The notes: generated from the letters alone by a model not told the origin. Counted from the stretch's first letter, positions 26,828 to 35,733 are shown. The stretch: 64,000 nt of DNA from Sellimonas caecigallum (GCF_045038405.1 NZ_CP173660.1:1240001-1304000); one strand, 5' to 3'. Translations and numbers: made by a program.

Positions 26828-26955
26828 AAAGACCTTTACTGCATTACAACATGCAGTAAAAGTCTCACCGTTTCATACTCGATCCGGGCAGAACACTCTG
26901 CCGTACTGACGAACCTGTAACGACTGGTATCACGCCGTCGGTTACTCCCTTTTAC
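26828..26955 (-). promoter_or_regulatory. yybP-ykoY-like (Mn2+) riboswitch with terminator
   Basis: On the minus strand the leader reads AAAAGGGAGTAACCGACGG at the start, then CTGCCCGGATCGAGTATGAA and ACGGTGAGACTT, the conserved blocks of the yybP-ykoY class. The last block runs into a terminator (26830-26866) whose arms share TTTTACTGCAT/ATGCAGTAAA, followed by a T run. Mn2+ binding would prevent termination and turn on the P-type ATPase. The class assignment is from sequence recall, not a covariance model. Confidence 0.75.
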
Positions 26956-26963
26956 TAAATATC

Positions 26964-26992
26964 ACTATACCTATTTTTCCGAAAAAAGTCAA
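26964..26992 (-). promoter_or_regulatory. sigma-A promoter of the riboswitch/ATPase unit
   Basis: TTGACT (26987-26992) and TATAGT (26964-26969) are separated by 17 bases on the minus strand, placed a few bases before the riboswitch. Confidence 0.8.
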
Positions 26993-27013
26993 CCCCTGAT
27001 AGCACAATAAAGC

Positions 27014-27041
27014 AAAAGGAGCGCTTAAAAAGCGCTCCTTA
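27014..27041 (-). terminator. terminator of msmX/ugpC
   Basis: A perfect stem AAGGAGCGCTT/AAGCGCTCCTT with a short loop and T-run lies just after the ATPase stop codon. Confidence 0.85.
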
Positions 27042-27057
27042 AATGGATAAATATCCA

Positions 27058-28170
27058 TTAGTTTGTGATTGTCATTTCTGTTTCTTTATCAAAGACATGA
27101 ATCTTTTCAGCATCGAATGCAAACTTCACTGTGTCGCCTGTTCTTGCTGTTGTTCTAGGATCCACACGAGCTGTCATGTTTGCTCCTTCGTAATCAAAGT
27201 GTAAGTAAACTTCTGCACCGAGCATTTCGTATACACGGATTGTAGCTTCGATCACTGTGTTCGGAGAAGCTGTGATGAACATCGGTTCATCATGTACGTC
27301 TTCCGGACGAATACCAAGTACAACTGTCTTTCCAGCGTATCCTCCCTCGATGAGTTTCTTTGCTTTTGCCGGAGGAAGTTCGATCTTAGCTGGTCCAACG
27401 TTAAGTAATACTTTATCTCCGGATACTTCACATTTTGCATCAAGGAAGTTCATCTGCGGAGATCCGATGAATCCTGCTACGAACAGGTTGCACGGTTCAT
27501 CATACAGTTTTCTTGGAGTATCTACCTGCTGAACAACACCAGCATTCATAACTACGATTCTTGTACCAAGTGTCATAGCTTCTGTCTGGTCATGTGTTAC
27601 GTAGATAATTGTTGTACCTAATCTCTGATGCAGTTTGGAGATCTCGATACGCATCTGACCTCTCAGTTTTGCATCCAAGTTGGAAAGAGGTTCGTCCATA
27701 AGGAATACTTTCGGGTTACGAACGATCGCACGTCCCATAGCAACACGCTGTCTCTGTCCACCTGAAAGAGCCTTCGGTTTACGGTCAAGCAGTTTTTCCA
27801 GGTCAAGGATTTTTGCTGCTTCACGAACCATCTTGTCAATTTCCGGTTTCGGAACTTTTCTCAATTTAAGTCCGAATGCCATGTTGTCATATACTGTCAT
27901 ATGCGGATACAGAGCATAGTTCTGGAATACCATCGCGATATCTCTGTCTTTCGGTTCTACATCGTTTACAACTTTATCTCCGATTTTCAGTTCTCCGGAA
28001 GAAATCTCTTCCAGACCTGCAACCATACGAAGTGTTGTGGATTTACCACATCCTGAAGGTCCTACGAAAATGATGAATTCTTTGTCTTCGATTTCAAGGT
28101 TGAAATCTTTTACGGCTTCGAATCCATTCGGATAAACTTTATTGATATGTTTCAATGATAAACTTGCCAT
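27058..28170 (-). CDS. msmX: sugar ABC transporter ATP-binding protein (MsmX/UgpC/MsmK type)
   Basis: A 370-residue ATPase of the CUT1 class: Walker A GPSGCGKST (residues 37-45), signature LSGGQRQR, Walker B VFLMDEPLSNLD, switch THDQTEAM, and a C-terminal regulatory TOBE domain of about 130 residues. It is a single gene with its own terminator and no permeases next to it, the arrangement of the multitask ATPase that serves many sugar transporters in Firmicutes. A full GGAGGAAG ribosome binding site is present. It could once have served the broken permeases at 9996-10584. Confidence 0.92.
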   Translation of the reverse strand: MASLSLKHINKVYPNGFEAVKDFNLEIEDKEFIIFVGPSGCGKSTTLRMVAGLEEISSGELKIGDKVVNDVEPKDRDIAMVFQNYALYPHMTVYDNMAFGLKLRKVPKPEIDKMVREAAKILDLEKLLDRKPKALSGGQRQRVAMGRAIVRNPKVFLMDEPLSNLDAKLRGQMRIEISKLHQRLGTTIIYVTHDQTEAMTLGTRIVVMNAGVVQQVDTPRKLYDEPCNLFVAGFIGSPQMNFLDAKCEVSGDKVLLNVGPAKIELPPAKAKKLIEGGYAGKTVVLGIRPEDVHDEPMFITASPNTVIEATIRVYEMLGAEVYLHFDYEGANMTARVDPRTTARTGDTVKFAFDAEKIHVFDKETEMTITN

Positions 28171-28219
28171 TGGTGCTTCCTCCTAAAAATTACTACCGTT
28201 TTCTCGATGTAAATAGTAT

Positions 28220-28274
28220 AAAAAAAATTCCCGAAAAACGCTAGTGCATGATTGCACAAACATTTTTCGGGATT
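28220..28274 (-). terminator. terminator after rsmI
   Basis: An inverted repeat AATCCCGAAAAA/TTTTTCGGGAATT with an inner TGCA pairing and a run of eight T on the minus strand. Confidence 0.8.
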
Positions 28275-28299
28275 CTGTACAAGGTGACTAATCCGTTTT

Positions 28300-29142
28300 T
28301 TATTTTTCCAGAAGCATCTGGTAAATCTCACGTTTGCTGACGCCACGATCTTTTGCCGCTCTCTTCATCGCTTCTTTTTTGTCGATTCCCTGTGAGAGAT
28401 AGTATTCCATATGCTCCTCTAGCGTCATCTCCTGCCAGCGTGCCTGTTCTTCCTGGCGTATCTCATTAGGACTTTTCCCTTCCAGGATGATCACACATTC
28501 CCCTTTCGGCTGATGTGACTCATAGTAGGTTTTCGCTTCACTTAAGGTAGTATTAAACACTGTCTCGTGCTTTTTTGTAAGCTCCCGGCAGACTGCTGCC
28601 CTCCGGTTGCCAAGACTGTCCATGAGTTCCGCCAGTGTTTTCACAAGCCTGTGAGGAGCCTCGTAAAGGATCATTGTCCTTGTTTCCTTTTTCATCTCCT
28701 CAAGTATACGGGTTCTCTCTTTTTTGTCCGGTGGGAGAAATGCCTCAAATGCAAAGCGCCTTGTAGGAAGCCCAGATATAGTCAGAGCTGTGATACATGC
28801 ACATGCACCCGGCACCGATGTGACAGAGATTCCTTCCTCCAGACACATCTTTACCAATTCTTCCCCTGGGTCCGAGATTCCCGGTGTCCCCGCGTCTGTG
28901 ATCAGGGCTATATCTGCTCCCTCCTTCAGCTTCTCCACCAGTTTTTTCCCTTTTTCAATCTTATTATATTCATGGTAGCTTGTCATGGGTGTCCGTATTT
29001 CAAAATGATTCAGAAGCTTGACACTGTTCCTTGTATCTTCCGCAGCGATCAAATCCGCTTCTTTTAATATCCTGACTGCCCGGAAAGTCATATCTTCCAG
29101 ATTTCCTATCGGCGTCGCACATAAATATAATGTTCCTGCCAT
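28300..29142 (-). CDS. rsmI: 16S rRNA (cytidine1402-2'-O)-methyltransferase
   Basis: A 280-residue protein that methylates C1402 of 16S rRNA in the decoding centre, using S-adenosylmethionine. It has the family N-terminus GTLYLCATPIGNLEDMT, the AEDTRNSVKLLNHF motif, DAGTPGISDPG and the substrate motif YEAPHRL. It is the last gene of the run speA-like, guanylate kinase-like, holB, ricT, trmN6, rsmI, which matches the Bacillus yaaO-yabC region. Confidence 0.95.
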   Translation of the reverse strand: MAGTLYLCATPIGNLEDMTFRAVRILKEADLIAAEDTRNSVKLLNHFEIRTPMTSYHEYNKIEKGKKLVEKLKEGADIALITDAGTPGISDPGEELVKMCLEEGISVTSVPGACACITALTISGLPTRRFAFEAFLPPDKKERTRILEEMKKETRTMILYEAPHRLVKTLAELMDSLGNRRAAVCRELTKKHETVFNTTLSEAKTYYESHQPKGECVIILEGKSPNEIRQEEQARWQEMTLEEHMEYYLSQGIDKKEAMKRAAKDRGVSKREIYQMLLEK

Positions 29143-29155
29143 GTTTTCTCCTTCT

Positions 29156-29926
29156 TTACAAAGCCTTTCCCATCCCGTACTGGGTCAAAAGTTCCTCGGT
29201 ATAACTTCCATCCTTCTTATAGACGATCAGCGGCGGCTCCACTTTGATCCTGGAATTTCCTTTGTTGCTTCCTTCGATCAGGACCATGTTCGGTTCCTTG
29301 TCAACATACGGATGGACAAGTTTCATCCTTTTGGGTTCAATACCGTATGCCGTCATCCTGGAAAAGATCTCTGCCAGACGAAACGGACGGTGTACCATAT
29401 AGAACCTTCCATGAAATTTCAGCAGTTTTGCACTTTCCCTGAGAATATCATCCAGCGTGCAAAGCACCTCGTGCCTTGCAATTGCCTTTGCACTGTTGGC
29501 GTTCGCAATACCATGCTGCCCGATCATATACGGTGGATTTGTCGTGATCACATCAAAAGAAGCAGCTTTAAAGATCTCTGCCGCTTCTTTGATATCGCCT
29601 GTCTCTATATGGACTTTGTCCTCCAGATGATTGTGCTTGACACTACGTCTCGCCATGTCGGCACTTTCCTCTTGTATCTCCAACCCTGTAAAGTCTTCTC
29701 CATCGGTCTTTACTGTCATCAAGATCGGGATGATTCCAGTGCCTGTCCCAAGATCCAGCACTTTTTCTCCCTTTTTTACTTTGGCAAAACTCGCAAGCAG
29801 CACTGCATCCATGCCAAAACAAAATTTTCCGGGATTCTGGATGATCTCGTATCCATTTACCTGGAGGTCGTCCAGTCTTTCGCCCTCTTTCAGATATCCG
29901 CTACTCAATTTTTGACGCCCCTTCAT
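29156..29926 (-). CDS. tRNA1(Val) (adenine37-N6)-methyltransferase-like protein
   Basis: About 256 residues from the ATG at 29924-29926; a TTG at 29935 would add three residues. It is a class I SAM methyltransferase with motif I (VLDLGTGTGIIPIL) and the catalytic NPPY of N6-adenine methylases in ITTNPPYMIG. It corresponds to YabB/TrmN6, which modifies A37 of tRNA-Val in E. coli; the Firmicute substrate is not proven. Its start overlaps the end of ricT by 26 bp, so the two are probably translationally coupled. Confidence 0.88.
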   Translation of the reverse strand: MKGRQKLSSGYLKEGERLDDLQVNGYEIIQNPGKFCFGMDAVLLASFAKVKKGEKVLDLGTGTGIIPILMTVKTDGEDFTGLEIQEESADMARRSVKHNHLEDKVHIETGDIKEAAEIFKAASFDVITTNPPYMIGQHGIANANSAKAIARHEVLCTLDDILRESAKLLKFHGRFYMVHRPFRLAEIFSRMTAYGIEPKRMKLVHPYVDKEPNMVLIEGSNKGNSRIKVEPPLIVYKKDGSYTEELLTQYGMGKAL

Positions 29927-30806
29927 TCTTCTCAAGCACAGCCAGTTCTTTCATCTCTTCTTTGGAGAGACGCATGTCATTTTTCTTTCTCTTTTGGCGG
30001 AACTTCAGCTCCGATGCTTTATATTCCCGTATCTCTTTTTCATCATTTTCAAGTGTCACTACGACTTTAACAAGCTGCCTGAGTACGCTTAAGCTCTGTA
30101 CTTCTCCTTTTAACCCTTCCGGTGTAGTGACCGTATCTCCTACCGATGGAAGTTTGCTGTTAAGCTGCTCGTAAGTCTCCTGCTCATTTGTGAGACAGCA
30201 CATCAGCCTTCCGCAGACGCCGGAAATCTTTGTCGGGTTCAGGGACAGATTCTGTTCCTTTGCCATCTTGATGGACACAGGCGCAAATTCAGACAGATAA
30301 GTGTGGCAGCATAATTCACGGCCGCAAATACCAATCCCTCCGCGGATCTTCGTCTCATCTCTGACACCAATCTGCCGAAGTTCAATCCTTGTACGGAATA
30401 CAGCTGCCAGATCTTTTACCAATTCACGAAAATCAATCCTTCCGTCCGCTGTAAAGTAAAAGAGCACTTTGTTATTGTCAAACGTATACTCCGCGTCGAT
30501 CAGCTTCATGGCCAGCTTATGCTTTCGGATCTTTTCAAGGCAAATCTGGAAAGCTTCCTTTTCTTTTTCCCTGTTTCTTTCTTCTATTTTTCTATCCTCA
30601 TTTGTGGCAAGGCGGATCACGGACTTCAAAGGCTGTGTGATCTTATCGTCTTCCACTTCCCTTGGCCCCATCACAACATTGCCGAACTCGATTCCCCTTG
30701 CCGTCTCTACGATAACCTGCTGTCCTTTTTTGATATGGAATTTTCCCGGCGCAAAGTAGTAAATCTTTCCGGCCGGCCGGAACCGAACTCCAATAATTCT
30801 TGTCAT
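29901..30806 (-). CDS. ricT: RicT/YaaT (PSP1 domain) regulator of RNase Y
   Basis: A 301-residue PSP1-domain protein. It has the conserved cysteines in GGIGICGRELCCHTYLSEF and SGVCGRLMCCLTNEQ that hold Fe-S clusters in the Bacillus RicAFT complex. That complex controls RNase Y and affects sporulation and competence. The C-terminal lysine-rich tail is normal. The gene begins 3 bp after the end of holB, as in Bacillus, where yaaT follows holB. Confidence 0.93.
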   Translation of the reverse strand: MTRIIGVRFRPAGKIYYFAPGKFHIKKGQQVIVETARGIEFGNVVMGPREVEDDKITQPLKSVIRLATNEDRKIEERNREKEKEAFQICLEKIRKHKLAMKLIDAEYTFDNNKVLFYFTADGRIDFRELVKDLAAVFRTRIELRQIGVRDETKIRGGIGICGRELCCHTYLSEFAPVSIKMAKEQNLSLNPTKISGVCGRLMCCLTNEQETYEQLNSKLPSVGDTVTTPEGLKGEVQSLSVLRQLVKVVVTLENDEKEIREYKASELKFRQKRKKNDMRLSKEEMKELAVLEKNEGASKIE

Positions 30807-30809
30807 ATC

Positions 30810-31799
30810 TTAGTTCTCCTTTATAGTCAGTAACAATAATTCCATTACCAGGTCAAAGTTGACATTGGCTTTCAGACGTGTCTTCGCCGTCTCGATCCCT
30901 TTCAGTATGATCTCTATCCCTTCATAAGAGCTGGTATTTGCCCGCTCCTTGATATATTTCATCTGATCGGAAAAGATCACACCATTAATGTCCTTCGTCG
31001 CTTTGTAAAGGAGGACGTCCCTGTACCATACACTGATCAGGTCCAAAATATCTGAAACTTCGATCTTATATCCGGACAGTCTCTTGACTGCTTCTACCAA
31101 ATCGGTAAGTTCCATTTCCTTGATGTGCTTCATCAGCTGGATCGTCTCTTCTTTGATTTCGTTAAAATGTTCTGATGTGGCCAGCATGATGGCGCGTCCG
31201 ATATTTCCCTGGGCAAATGCAGTACAGATATCTGCCTGATAATCCGGTATCTGCATCTGCTCCATAAGATATTTTTTGATCAGTGTATCCTTCACATTTT
31301 TTATCTTTAACACCACGCACCTTGACAAGATCGTCGGAAGAAGGCTTTCTGCATTCTCTGTGAGAAGAATGATGACTGCATACTCCGGCGGCTCTTCGAT
31401 CGTCTTAAGCAGTGCATTCTGCGCCTGTACTGTCATCAGGTCTGCGTCCGGTACAATATAGATTTTATACTTTCCATTGTACGGTTTGATCATGATATCA
31501 TTGTTGATCTGTACACGCACGTCTTCCACACTGATGGTGTTCGGCTTCTCGTGGGTAACCCGGATGATGTCCGGATGATTCCCGCTCAAGGCCTGCCGAC
31601 ACGAATGGCACTCATTACAAGGCTCTGTCGTCCCCTTCTCGCACTGCAGAGTCATAGCGAAAAGCTGGGCAAACATTTTCTTTCCAGCCCCACGCTCGCC
31701 ATTAAATATATATGCATGAGACACCTGGTTGTTCTGTATTGTATTCTGAATATAAGAAACAAGATCCTTACGCCCTATAACATCTTTAAATCCTGCCAT
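30810..31799 (-). CDS. holB: DNA polymerase III delta' subunit
   Basis: About 329 residues from ATG 31797-31799, which has an AAGG eight bases upstream; a GTG at 31808 would add three residues. It is an AAA+ clamp-loader subunit: NGERGAGKKMFAQLF replaces the strict Walker A, four cysteines form a zinc module (CEKGTTEPCNECHSC), and QNALLKTIEEPP is the sensor region. It acts with DnaX to load the beta clamp. It lies between the guanylate kinase-like gene and ricT. Confidence 0.93.
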   Translation of the reverse strand: MAGFKDVIGRKDLVSYIQNTIQNNQVSHAYIFNGERGAGKKMFAQLFAMTLQCEKGTTEPCNECHSCRQALSGNHPDIIRVTHEKPNTISVEDVRVQINNDIMIKPYNGKYKIYIVPDADLMTVQAQNALLKTIEEPPEYAVIILLTENAESLLPTILSRCVVLKIKNVKDTLIKKYLMEQMQIPDYQADICTAFAQGNIGRAIMLATSEHFNEIKEETIQLMKHIKEMELTDLVEAVKRLSGYKIEVSDILDLISVWYRDVLLYKATKDINGVIFSDQMKYIKERANTSSYEGIEIILKGIETAKTRLKANVNFDLVMELLLLTIKEN

Positions 31800-31866
31800 A
31801 ATGTTCACCTTCTTTACTTTCTATCTCAATACCTGATTATGGTAAATTTAATCCAATATAAGTATA

Positions 31867-32451
31867 TCACATATTATTGCGAATATATAGCATTATTTCT
31901 TCCAGGCACCGGTCCAGACAAGTATTTTCAAATCTTGCGGATATCCGGTATCTCCTGATTTTCTCTTCGCTAAAGTCTTCTGTATCTGCCAGAAAACGTC
32001 TGCACATCTCTGCATATTTCGGCTCTTCCTGCATGCGTTCTCTCTGGAGAGCCCGCATCAGACGCTCCCCATCTTCCACTTCCACATACACTGGCATGAT
32101 CTTTTCTTCTCCAAAATACGCCCGCATTTTTCCATAAGAATCCAGCGTACCAATCATAAGATAGTTTGAATCATCCAGACAGATCTGTCCGTCATCTGCC
32201 GTAAAGTATTTCCAGATTCCATGAATCGTTTGATATTCCCTGAGTTCAATTACCTTATCGCTCTCGAGAAACATCCTTAGTGTCTCCTCATCTGTAAAAA
32301 AATACTCCCGCCCTTCTTTTTCTCCTTCGCGCATCGGACGTGTCGTATATAACGTAACTGTCCGAAGCATCGGCATCTTCTTTTTTATTTCCTGAAATAT
32401 TGTATCTTTTCCAGAGGAGCTTTTCCCCATCAGATAAAAAATTTTACCCAT
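31867..32451 (-). CDS. guanylate kinase-like P-loop protein
   Basis: A 194-residue protein starting MGKIFYLMGKSSSGKDTIFQEI, which contains a Walker A (GKSSSGKD), then a guanylate kinase-like GMP-binding stretch (TTRPMREGEKEGREYFF). It differs from housekeeping Gmk (usually about 205 residues with STRxPRxGE), so it is a divergent paralog. In Bacillus the equivalent locus holds tmk (thymidylate kinase). Its start overlaps the decarboxylase stop by 8 bp, so they share an operon. The nucleotide substrate is unknown. Confidence 0.8.
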   Translation of the reverse strand: MGKIFYLMGKSSSGKDTIFQEIKKKMPMLRTVTLYTTRPMREGEKEGREYFFTDEETLRMFLESDKVIELREYQTIHGIWKYFTADDGQICLDDSNYLMIGTLDSYGKMRAYFGEEKIMPVYVEVEDGERLMRALQRERMQEEPKYAEMCRRFLADTEDFSEEKIRRYRISARFENTCLDRCLEEIMLYIRNNM

Positions 32452-33847
32452 TTATCCACACTCCGATCCTGTTTTCCTCTTCAGTTCCCTGGATGGAAAA
32501 TCCTTTGTTTCTGTATCTTATCAAAAGGTCCTTTGCTTCTTTGGAAATCCGCTCACCTGGAACCGCAATAGGACTCCCTGGCGGATACAAATATGCATAT
32601 TCAAGGCAGATCTTTCCTTCACACTCTTCAAAAGGGAGAAATTCCCTGTCACGAATCTCCGACGCTTCCCATGGGAGCAATATGCGCTCCATTTCCGGAA
32701 GATCATACCGCCCTTTAGTCCCCTGAAGTTTTGTCAATCCCTTATCAATATCCAAAAGCGCATTTTTAAGCCTTTCCAATCCTTCTTTCGTATCTGCCAG
32801 CGACGTCATAGCCAGGACATAATCTCCGGCTGTCATCTCCATCTGGAGATGAAATTTCTCCCGGAGTATTTTTTCCAGATCCCGACTGGATATGTCAGTC
32901 CCCGCTGTGGATAACACAAGCTTTGATCGATCATACTGTGGAATACACTCCAGTTTTAAACTTCTCATTTGGCTAAGTGCCTGTCTAAGTTCCTGAAGGT
33001 CTTCTGCATACCGTTCAAACTCCTGCTTTCCTTTGTTCTCCAACATCTGCATGCACGCATCGATCCCCGCCATCAAAATATACGAAGGGCTGCTGGACTG
33101 CAGCATTTGAAGATATTTTTTTATTTTATTTCTGTCGGCTCTTTTTCCGTTGATATGCAAAAGTGCGCTCTGAGTCAACGCAGGAAGCGTCTTATGTACG
33201 CTGTGGATCACTACATCTGCTCCAAGTCTATTCGCATTTTCCGAAAAATATCCGCAAAATCCAAAATGGGCTCCGTGTGCCTCATCGACAATCAGAGGAA
33301 TTCCGTGACGATGTGCTGTCTCTGCAATTTTCCTAACATCCGAAATCACTCCATCGTAAGTTGGGGATACGATCATCACCGCCCGTATCTCCGGATGCTC
33401 TTTCAGCATCCTGTCCACTGTATCCGCATAAATCTGCCCATTTAACACAGATCGTTCCATCTCTTCTGTTCTCTTTTCCGGATAAACATAGTATGGCTTC
33501 AATCCAAACAGCTCCACCGCATGATATACTGACTTGTGGCAGTGTCTGGAAATCAAGATAGAATCTCCCCGGTTCGTGCAGCCTCCTATGGCGCTCAAAA
33601 TACCGGACGTACTCCCGTTGACAAGAAAATGTGTTTCCTCCGCTCCATAAAGTCTGGAAGCTCTATCCTGTGCCTGTTTTATGATCCCTTCGCAGTGATG
33701 GAGATCATCAAATCCTTCAATCTCTGTAATATCTATTTCATATGGCAGATCCTCTTCCATAAACTTCTTGTTTCTTTTATGTCCAGGCATGTGAAAACCA
33801 TAATAGTCAGAATCTCCATACTGTCTCAGCAGCTTATATAATGTCAT
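32444..33847 (-). CDS. Orn/Lys/Arg decarboxylase family protein (SpeA/YaaO type)
   Basis: About 467 residues from the ATG at 33845-33847, which has an AAGGA nine bases upstream; an in-frame ATG at 33853 would add two. It is a fold-type I PLP enzyme. The PLP lysine is in VIHSVHKTLPALTQ, preceded by the DEAHGAHFGF Asp/His pair that contacts the cofactor. The N-terminus FHMPGHKRN and C-terminus YPPGSPIAVPGERI are typical. It removes CO2 from lysine, ornithine or arginine to make cadaverine, putrescine or agmatine; which one cannot be told from sequence alone. It is first in the operon that leads to rsmI. Confidence 0.9.
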   Translation of the reverse strand: MTLYKLLRQYGDSDYYGFHMPGHKRNKKFMEEDLPYEIDITEIEGFDDLHHCEGIIKQAQDRASRLYGAEETHFLVNGSTSGILSAIGGCTNRGDSILISRHCHKSVYHAVELFGLKPYYVYPEKRTEEMERSVLNGQIYADTVDRMLKEHPEIRAVMIVSPTYDGVISDVRKIAETAHRHGIPLIVDEAHGAHFGFCGYFSENANRLGADVVIHSVHKTLPALTQSALLHINGKRADRNKIKKYLQMLQSSSPSYILMAGIDACMQMLENKGKQEFERYAEDLQELRQALSQMRSLKLECIPQYDRSKLVLSTAGTDISSRDLEKILREKFHLQMEMTAGDYVLAMTSLADTKEGLERLKNALLDIDKGLTKLQGTKGRYDLPEMERILLPWEASEIRDREFLPFEECEGKICLEYAYLYPPGSPIAVPGERISKEAKDLLIRYRNKGFSIQGTEEENRIGVWING

Positions 33848-33865
33848 TTCCATATTTCCTTTTCC

Positions 33866-33892
33866 ATAAAAAACTGCCCTATTTCAGGGCAG
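33866..33892 (-). terminator. terminator overlapping the patB stop codon
   Basis: CTGCCCT (33874-33880) pairs with AGGGCAG (33886-33892), with a T6 run beyond. The patB stop at 33879-33881 is inside the stem. Confidence 0.8.
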
Positions 33893-35039
33893 CTTCCAAT
33901 CGATTTACGGTTTCTTCCACATTTTCGAGTCTAGTGGCCAAATTCAGACGGATAAACGATGCATATTCTTCTCCTCCAAACCAGTCTCCGAAATCTACTG
34001 CGATCTTTGCCTTATTCTGCACGATCTCTTTCATGTCCTCTTTCTTGATGTACGCTCCCAGATCAATCCACGCAAGATAGGTTCCTTCCATCGGATACAC
34101 GATCGCTTCCGGCAGTTTCTCTGAAAAAAGCTCCTTCATCCTCTCATAATTTCCTTTGATAATCGTCCGCACTTTATCAAGCCATTCTCTGCCCCCTTCA
34201 TAGGCAGCCTGCACAGCAATATAACCAAATGTATTTCCGCTGAGCATGTGCATGGAATTTAGAAATTCATCATACTGTGTCCGTATCTTCTCACTTGGTA
34301 TGATCACGAAAGAATTGGAACATCCTGCCAGATTGAACGTTTTTGTGGCCGCTGTCAGTGTTACAAGAATCTCATCGTATTTACCGACCGTTGCTGCAGT
34401 TACTTTCTTTCTCTCTCCTGTCACAATGTCCTGGTGAATTTCATCCGCGATCACATATACCTGATACTTCTTACAGATTTCCAGCACCGCTCTTAATTCT
34501 TCCTCTGTCCAGACACGCCCTACCGGATTGTGCGGAGAACACAAAATAAAGAGCTTTACATCCTCTTCCACGATTTTTTTCTCAAAATTTTCCACATCCA
34601 TTTTGTATATGCCGTTGTCTATCCACAAAGGACAGTCGATTTTCCTTCTCTCATTTGCAAGAATTCCTTCGCGAAATGGATGATAGACTGGAGGCATAAT
34701 CAGAATACTGTCATCTTTCTTTGTCAGAATCTGAATCAGCCAGTTGATAGCCGGAACAACACCTGGGGAAAATCGGATCCACTCCTTCTTTACCTCATAA
34801 TCATGGTTCGTTTTTTCCCAGTTCATAAATGCCTCATAATAAGAATCCGGAACCTGATAATATCCGTACACGCCTTCCTCTACATATTTCTGCAGCGCTT
34901 TCTTTACACAAACCGGTACTTCAAAATCCATATCCGCAACCCACATTGCCAAGAGATCATCTTGTCCGAATTTTTCTTTCAATCCATCCCATTTTGCACA
35001 ATCCGTATTTTTTCTATCCTTGTAAATGACTTGTTCCAT
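33879..35039 (-). CDS. patB: MalY/PatB family cystathionine beta-lyase / aminotransferase
   Basis: About 386 residues from the ATG at 35037-35039 (GGGGGG upstream); a longer ORF begins at 35057. It is a fold-type I PLP enzyme of the PatB/MalY branch: DRKNTDCAKWD start, LWVADMDFEVP-like motif (LAMWVADMDFEVP), CSPHNPVGRVW, DEIHQDIV and the PLP lysine in TAATKTFNLAG. These enzymes split cystathionine to homocysteine, pyruvate and ammonia, and can release H2S from cysteine. It sits next to the lipoprotein gene and ends in its own terminator. Confidence 0.9.
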   Translation of the reverse strand: MEQVIYKDRKNTDCAKWDGLKEKFGQDDLLAMWVADMDFEVPVCVKKALQKYVEEGVYGYYQVPDSYYEAFMNWEKTNHDYEVKKEWIRFSPGVVPAINWLIQILTKKDDSILIMPPVYHPFREGILANERRKIDCPLWIDNGIYKMDVENFEKKIVEEDVKLFILCSPHNPVGRVWTEEELRAVLEICKKYQVYVIADEIHQDIVTGERKKVTAATVGKYDEILVTLTAATKTFNLAGCSNSFVIIPSEKIRTQYDEFLNSMHMLSGNTFGYIAVQAAYEGGREWLDKVRTIIKGNYERMKELFSEKLPEAIVYPMEGTYLAWIDLGAYIKKEDMKEIVQNKAKIAVDFGDWFGGEEYASFIRLNLATRLENVEETVNRLEAALK

Positions 35040-35064
35040 TGTTATTCTACCCCCCATATCATTT

Positions 35065-35613
35065 CTAGTTTCTGAATATCTTTACATTGTAAACTGCATT
35101 CTGAATTTCTTCCATTCTTTCCATTGTACCAGATGATATCACAGATGTGATCACATAGCCGTTATCAATATCAAAATTCCCTGCCGCAATAAAATACTTT
35201 TGCTGATCCTCCTCCTGATAACGCACAGTCGTCTGATATGTCCCTTCATCCGGATATACTTGAAAATCATCTACCTGGTACTGATAATTTCCAATCACAT
35301 CTTCGTGAAGCTCTACACACTCCTCCTCTGTATCAGGCATTTTTTCTGAGCGTATCTCCGGCTCCTCGAGATAAGAAATCATTACTTTTCCGTCCTGGCC
35401 CTCAAAAATAATCTGATCTCCGGATTCCTCTGTACATACAAATTCTTCCGGAAGACTGATCTGTATATCCTGTCCATTGATCGAATACATCTCTTTTGGA
35501 ACAAGACTATCTGTTTTCTCTGCTCCCGTACTCTGGTCTGCACAGCCACCCAGGAAAACCAGCGTACAGCAACAAACTACTGCCATTTTCTTTTGTTTAG
35601 CCATTTTCCTCAT
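35065..35613 (-). CDS. putative lipoprotein of unknown function
   Basis: A 182-residue protein with a basic start, a short hydrophobic segment and a lipobox ending LGGC, so Cys24 is the likely lipidation site. The mature part (about 158 residues) is acidic and shows no family that I recognise. It reads like a single small beta-rich domain (ISLPEEFVCTEESGDQIIF). It lies 25 bp upstream of patB in the same direction and may be cotranscribed with it. A start three residues later (MAKQKK) is equally possible. Confidence 0.7.
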   Translation of the reverse strand: MRKMAKQKKMAVVCCCTLVFLGGCADQSTGAEKTDSLVPKEMYSINGQDIQISLPEEFVCTEESGDQIIFEGQDGKVMISYLEEPEIRSEKMPDTEEECVELHEDVIGNYQYQVDDFQVYPDEGTYQTTVRYQEEDQQKYFIAAGNFDIDNGYVITSVISSGTMERMEEIQNAVYNVKIFRN

Positions 35614-35697
35614 CCTCTCACTTGTGATCCCTCAAATTAAGTTTATCTTCGCAATATCAGATTGTCAAACTGATTTCCCGTTTTTTGTATAAGAAAA

Positions 35698-35726
35698 AAG
35701 CTTCTAATTTTAAAAATTAAAAGCTT
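35698..35726 (-). terminator. terminator of the rRNA/tRNA operon
   Basis: An AAGCTT...AAGCTT hairpin with an AT-rich stem and a run of T on the minus strand, immediately after tRNA-Lys. Confidence 0.75.
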
Positions 35727-35733
35727 TTACAAG

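Noticed and set aside
29018..30070. A 350-residue plus-strand open frame
   Set aside because: It is antisense to the conserved trmN6-like and ricT genes and has no homology or ribosome binding site that I can see.
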